This document shows, piece after piece, positions 60,895-64,000 of a stretch of 64,000 bases of DNA (position 1 is its first letter; the number at the start of each line of letters is the position of its first letter). The notes beneath the pieces were generated by a model. It did no database searches and had not been told where the DNA came from. It saw nothing but the letters and a program-made list of their open reading frames with translations. Both the position numbers and the translations under genes were made by a program. Source of the DNA: Albimonas sp041685625 (GTDB lineage Bacteria > Pseudomonadota > Alphaproteobacteria > Rhodobacterales > Rhodobacteraceae); contig JAWLFJ010000001.1 of the NCBI GenBank assembly GCA_041685625.1, positions 41,097 to 105,096 of the forward strand, given 5' to 3'.

Positions 60895-62163
60895 TTGCAG
60901 GATCGCGGAACGCCGCCGCTGGCGGTGGTGCTGAAGGGATGGCCGCGGCTCTCCGAGACCTTCGTGGCGCAGGAGCTGGCGGCGCTGGAGGCGCGGGGCT
61001 TCCGCTTCGCGATCTGGTCGCTGCGCCGCCCCTACGACGACCGCACCCATCCGCTGCACGACCGGGTGCGCGCCGAGGCGCGCTACCTGCCCGAATACCT
61101 GCACGAGGAACCGCTCCGCGTCTGGCGCGGCTGGCGCGCCGCGCGTCGGCTGCCGGGCTGGGGCCGGGCGCTCGCGACCTGGTGGCGGGATCTGAGGCGC
61201 GATCCGAGCCGCAACCGCGTGCGCCGCTTCGGCCAGGCGATGGTGCTGGCGCGGGAGCTGCCGGAGGGGACGCGCTTCGTCTACGCGCATTTCCTGCACA
61301 CCCCGGTCAGCGTGACGCGCTACGCCTGCCTGATGCGCGGCCTCTCCTGGGGCTTCGCGGCGCACGCCAAGGACATCTGGACGATCCCCGACTGGGAGAA
61401 GCGCGAGAAGCTGGCCGAGGCGACCTTCGGCGTGACCTGCACCGCCTCGGGCGCCGCGCATCTGGCGGCGCTGGCGCCGGAGCCGGGGCGGGTGGCGCTG
61501 GCCTATCACGGGCTCGACCTCTCGCGCTTTCCGCCGCCGCCCGAGCGGGAGCCGCGCGAGGGGCCGTTCGTGATGCTCTCGGTCGGGCGGCTGGTGGCCA
61601 AGAAGGGCTACGACGACCTGCTGGCGGCGCTGGCGCGGCTGCCCTCGGCTTTCGACTGGCGGCTGCGGCATGTCGGCGGCGGCGATCTCGGCAGGCGGCT
61701 GAAGCGGGAGGCGGCGCGCATGGGCCTCGCCGGGCGGATCGACTGGCTCGGCAAGCGTACGCAGGACGAGGTGATCGCCGAGATGCGGGCGGCGGACCTG
61801 TTCGTGCTGCCCTCCAAGGTCGCGAAGGACGGCGACCGGGACGGGCTGCCGAACGTGCTGATGGAGGCGGCGAGCCAGCGCCTGCCGGTGCTCTCGACCG
61901 CCGTGTCTGCGATCCCCGAATTCGTGCGCGACGGGGCCGAGGGGCGGCTCGTGCCCCCGGGGGATCCCGACGCGCTGGCCGAGGCGATCCTCGCGCTCGC
62001 GGCGGATCCGGAAGGCCGGGCGCGGATGGCGGCGGCGGCCGAGGCGCGGCTCCGGGCCGAGTTCGGCATGGAGGCCGGGATCGACGCGATCGCGGCGCGG
62101 CTCGCCGCGGCGCTGGGCGCGGCGGCGCCCCCCGGCGCGGCGGCGCGGCGGGCGGCGGAATGA
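60895..62163 (+). CDS. Glycosyltransferase family 4
   Basis: A 422-residue GT-B enzyme: AVVLKGWPRLSETFVAQELA at the start, YAHFLHTPVSVTRYA, FAAHAKDIW, LSVGRLVAKKGYDDLLAAL, and the EX7E-like DGLPNVLMEAASQ in the donor domain. The start is uncertain: TTG 60895 has GGAAGGGA at a proper distance, whereas GTG 60886 sits on top of it. Overlaps the next gene by 4 bp (ATGA). Confidence 0.85.
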   Translation: MQDRGTPPLAVVLKGWPRLSETFVAQELAALEARGFRFAIWSLRRPYDDRTHPLHDRVRAEARYLPEYLHEEPLRVWRGWRAARRLPGWGRALATWWRDLRRDPSRNRVRRFGQAMVLARELPEGTRFVYAHFLHTPVSVTRYACLMRGLSWGFAAHAKDIWTIPDWEKREKLAEATFGVTCTASGAAHLAALAPEPGRVALAYHGLDLSRFPPPPEREPREGPFVMLSVGRLVAKKGYDDLLAALARLPSAFDWRLRHVGGGDLGRRLKREAARMGLAGRIDWLGKRTQDEVIAEMRAADLFVLPSKVAKDGDRDGLPNVLMEAASQRLPVLSTAVSAIPEFVRDGAEGRLVPPGDPDALAEAILALAADPEGRARMAAAAEARLRAEFGMEAGIDAIAARLAAALGAAAPPGAAARRAAE

Positions 62164-63257
62164 GCGCGCCGCGCGTCGCCTTCCACGCGCCGCTGAAGCC
62201 TCCTGACGCCGAGCGGCCCTCCGGCGACCGGCGCATCGCGCGGCTGACGCTGGCGGCGCTGGAGCGGGCGGGCTTCGCGCCCTTCGTCGCGAGCCGGCTC
62301 AGGACGCTGGATCTTGCAGGCGATCCGGCCGCGCAGGCCGCGCTCCGCGACGCGGCGGAGGCGGAGGCCGCGCGGCTGGTCCCGGCGCTGGCGGCGGACC
62401 CGCCGGTCCTCTGGTACACCTATCACTGCTACTGGAAGGCGCCGGATCTGATCGGCCCGCGGGTGGCGCGGGCGCTCGGCATCCCCTACGCGATCTCGGA
62501 GCCGAGCGTCTCGCCCCGCCGGCGCGAGGGGCCCTGGGCCGGCTTCGCGGCGGAGGCGGAGGCGGCGATCGCGGCGGCGGACCTCCTGCTCTGGTCGACG
62601 GAGCGGGACCGCCCGGCGCTCGCGGCCTTCCTCGGCGGCGAGGGACGGATGGCGCGGCTGGCGCCGTTCCTCGATCTCGGGCCGCGGCCGCCGGCGCGGG
62701 CGCCGGGGACAGGGCCGCTGCGGCTCATCGCGGTCGGCATGATGCGGCCGGGCGACAAGGCGGAGAGCTACGCCCGTCTCGCCGCCGCCTTGGTGCGGGT
62801 CCGCGCCGACTGGCGGCTGGAGGTCGTGGGCGACGGGACCGAGCGCGCCGCGGTGGAGGCTCAGTTCGCGCCGTTCGGCCCACGGGTGCGCTTCCGCGGC
62901 GTCCTCGAGGGCGCGGCGCTGCGGGCGGCTCTGGAGGCGGCGGAGCTTCTGGTCTGGCCCGGCGTCGGCGAGGGCATCGGGATGCTGTATCTGGAGGCGC
63001 AGGCGGCGGACCTCGCCTGCCTCGCCGAGGACCGGCCGGGGCCGCGCGACGTCGTGCATCCCTGGCGCCCGCTCCCGCCGCCGGGCGACGCGGCGGCCTT
63101 CGCGGCGGGGATCGAGGCGGCGGCCGCCGACCGTGCGGCGCTGGCCGAGGCCGGGCGCGCGGCGCGGGCGGCGGCGGAGGCGGAGCATTCGCTCGACGCC
63201 GCGGCGGCGCTGCTGCGGGACCGGCTCGGCGCGCTGATCGGGGCGCCGGCGGGATGA
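62160..63257 (+). CDS. Glycosyltransferase (GT4-like)
   Basis: A 365-residue GT-B protein: VAFHAPLKPPDAERPSGDRR at the N-terminus, LWYTYHCYWKAPDLIGPRVA, a donor domain with LRLIAVGMMRPGDKAESYARL, and GVGEGIGMLYLEAQAADLAC carrying EX7E. Overlaps both neighbours by 4 bp, so the cluster is translated as a unit. The acceptor is unknown. Confidence 0.83.
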   Translation: MSAPRVAFHAPLKPPDAERPSGDRRIARLTLAALERAGFAPFVASRLRTLDLAGDPAAQAALRDAAEAEAARLVPALAADPPVLWYTYHCYWKAPDLIGPRVARALGIPYAISEPSVSPRRREGPWAGFAAEAEAAIAAADLLLWSTERDRPALAAFLGGEGRMARLAPFLDLGPRPPARAPGTGPLRLIAVGMMRPGDKAESYARLAAALVRVRADWRLEVVGDGTERAAVEAQFAPFGPRVRFRGVLEGAALRAALEAAELLVWPGVGEGIGMLYLEAQAADLACLAEDRPGPRDVVHPWRPLPPPGDAAAFAAGIEAAAADRAALAEAGRAARAAAEAEHSLDAAAALLRDRLGALIGAPAG

Positions 63258-63832
63258 CCGAGATCGGGCTGGTGCGGCATTTCCCGACCGACTGGAACGC
63301 GGCGGGGCGGCTGCAGGGGCGCACGGACATGCCGCTTTCGGACGCCGCGCGCCGGGCGCTGGCCGGTCTGCGCCTGCCGGAGCGCTGGCGGGGGCTGCCC
63401 GTGGTCGCCTCCCCCCTCGCCCGCGCGCGGCAGACGGCGGAGGCGCTGGCCGAAGGCGTGCCGGTGCGGATCGAGCCGCGGCTGATCGAGTTCGATTTCG
63501 GCGACTGGGAGGGCCGCGTCGGCGCCGAGCTGATCGCCGAGGGCGTGGGCTACGGCCCGGTGGAAGGCTGGGGCGAGGATTTCGCGGCCCCGGGCGGCGA
63601 GAGCGTTGCGGCCCTCGCGGCGCGGGTGGAGGCGGCGCTCGGCGCGCTCCCGGGGCCGGCGGTGATCGTCACCCATCGCGGCGTGATGCGCGCGGCGCTG
63701 GCGCTCGCGACCGGCTGGCGCTGGCGCGGGCCGGAGCCGTTCCGGATCAAGCGCGCCGCGGTGCATCCGATCCGCGTCGGAGGCGGCCGGATCCTCGGCG
63801 CGGGCCCGTGGGAGCGGCTGGTCCCCCGATGA
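63254..63832 (+). CDS. Histidine phosphatase family protein
   Basis: A 192-residue phosphoglycerate-mutase-like phosphatase. The catalytic motif is LVRHFPTDWNAAGRLQGRTD (RHF in place of RHG). It has ARARQTAEAL with the second Arg, LIEFDFGDWEG with the general-acid Glu region, and VIVTHRGVMRA with the second catalytic His. In a glycosyltransferase operon it may dephosphorylate a sugar phosphate intermediate. It overlaps both neighbours by 4 bp. Confidence 0.9.
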   Translation: MTEIGLVRHFPTDWNAAGRLQGRTDMPLSDAARRALAGLRLPERWRGLPVVASPLARARQTAEALAEGVPVRIEPRLIEFDFGDWEGRVGAELIAEGVGYGPVEGWGEDFAAPGGESVAALAARVEAALGALPGPAVIVTHRGVMRAALALATGWRWRGPEPFRIKRAAVHPIRVGGGRILGAGPWERLVPR

Positions 63833-64000
63833 TCGCCTTCCTCGTCACGCATCTGATGGGGGCGGGGCACCTCGTGCGCACGCTGGCGCTGGCGCGGGCG
63901 GTGGCGGCGCGGGGCGGGCGCGCGCGCGTGATCTCCGGCGGGCGGCCGCTGGCGCAGGTCGACGCGGCGGGGGGGAGCTGGTGCAGCTGCCTTGGGTGGC
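63829..64000 (+). CDS. Glycosyltransferase, N-terminal fragment (runs off right edge; probable frameshift)
   Basis: The ATG at 63829 overlaps the phosphatase stop (ATGA). The product MIAFLVTHLMGAGHLVRTLA continues into LARAVAARGG and VISGGRPLAQ, the GxGHxxR entry of a MurG/COG4671-like glycosyltransferase. In the annotated frame the last codons read GGSWCSCLGW. One extra G in the run of six Gs at about 63969-63974 would instead give GGELVQLPWV, which fits this family. This may be a sequencing indel or a real frameshift. Confidence 0.7.
   Translation, partial: MIAFLVTHLMGAGHLVRTLALARAVAARGGRARVISGGRPLAQVDAAGGSWCSCLGW

Overview
This is a very GC-rich stretch that fits an alphaproteobacterium of the Rhodobacterales (Rhodobacteraceae-like). 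The supporting evidence is a sciP-ctrA cell-cycle pair, a heterotetrameric sarcosine oxidase operon (soxBDAG), a TakP-type TRAP transporter, a VPLPA-CTERM-like surface protein, a SAM-II riboswitch ahead of metZ, and direct-repeat LexA boxes of the alphaproteobacterial form GAAC-N7-GAAC. Genes are dense on both strands. Many neighbours overlap by 4 bp (ATGA, GTGA or TTGA), and several starts are GTG or TTG. I saw no rRNA, tRNA, CRISPR array, insertion sequence or phage.

Layout. Positions 1-4708 are housekeeping: the start of cobS cut by the left edge, periplasmic sodC, dusA, and a minus-strand run ccmI-ruvX-DUF1289. Positions 5061-10734 hold soxBDAG for sarcosine demethylation. It is interrupted between soxB and soxD by two small minus-strand genes, one with two LexA boxes in its promoter region. 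Positions 10919-16606 carry a 53-aa protein, a sulfotransferase with a long basic tail, a von Willebrand-type surface protein, uvrB, and an NDUFS4-like complex I accessory protein. Positions 16683-23733 carry mnmA, sciP, ctrA, ligA, a CYTH-CHAD protein and an SDR.

Positions 23744-35288 hold a thioesterase followed by an exopolysaccharide locus: nucleotidyltransferase, Wzc-like tyrosine autokinase, parallel beta-helix protein, Wzy-like polymerase, GT4 glycosyltransferase, FkbM methyltransferase and Wzx-like flippase. Positions 35551-44292 hold an acyl-CoA ligase/SDR pair and a TRAP operon preceded by a decayed tandem copy of its own binding-protein gene. The two TRAP membrane subunits are both enlarged. 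Positions 44448-53302 carry imuB with its own LexA box, trkH, folE2, metZ with a SAM-II riboswitch, an alpha/beta hydrolase, and a TauE/SafE-TIGR02186 pair. Positions 53714-64000 carry a metallopeptidase, a class III cyclase with TPRs, an MscS channel, and a tightly coupled glycosyltransferase cluster running off the right edge.

The most unusual observations are: (1) a small unknown gene inside the sarcosine oxidase operon whose upstream region contains two 15-bp LexA boxes in opposite orientation; (2) a tandem dctP pseudogene apparently broken by expansion of an 8-bp repeat; (3) a TRAP large permease with a cytoplasmic- or periplasmic-facing coiled-coil extension of about 330 residues; (4) a stand-alone SOS-controlled imuB without imuA or dnaE2 beside it; (5) a vWA/VPLPA-CTERM protein with a perfect CtrA half-site upstream. 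All functional calls come from reading motifs in the translated sequence; no database search was run.
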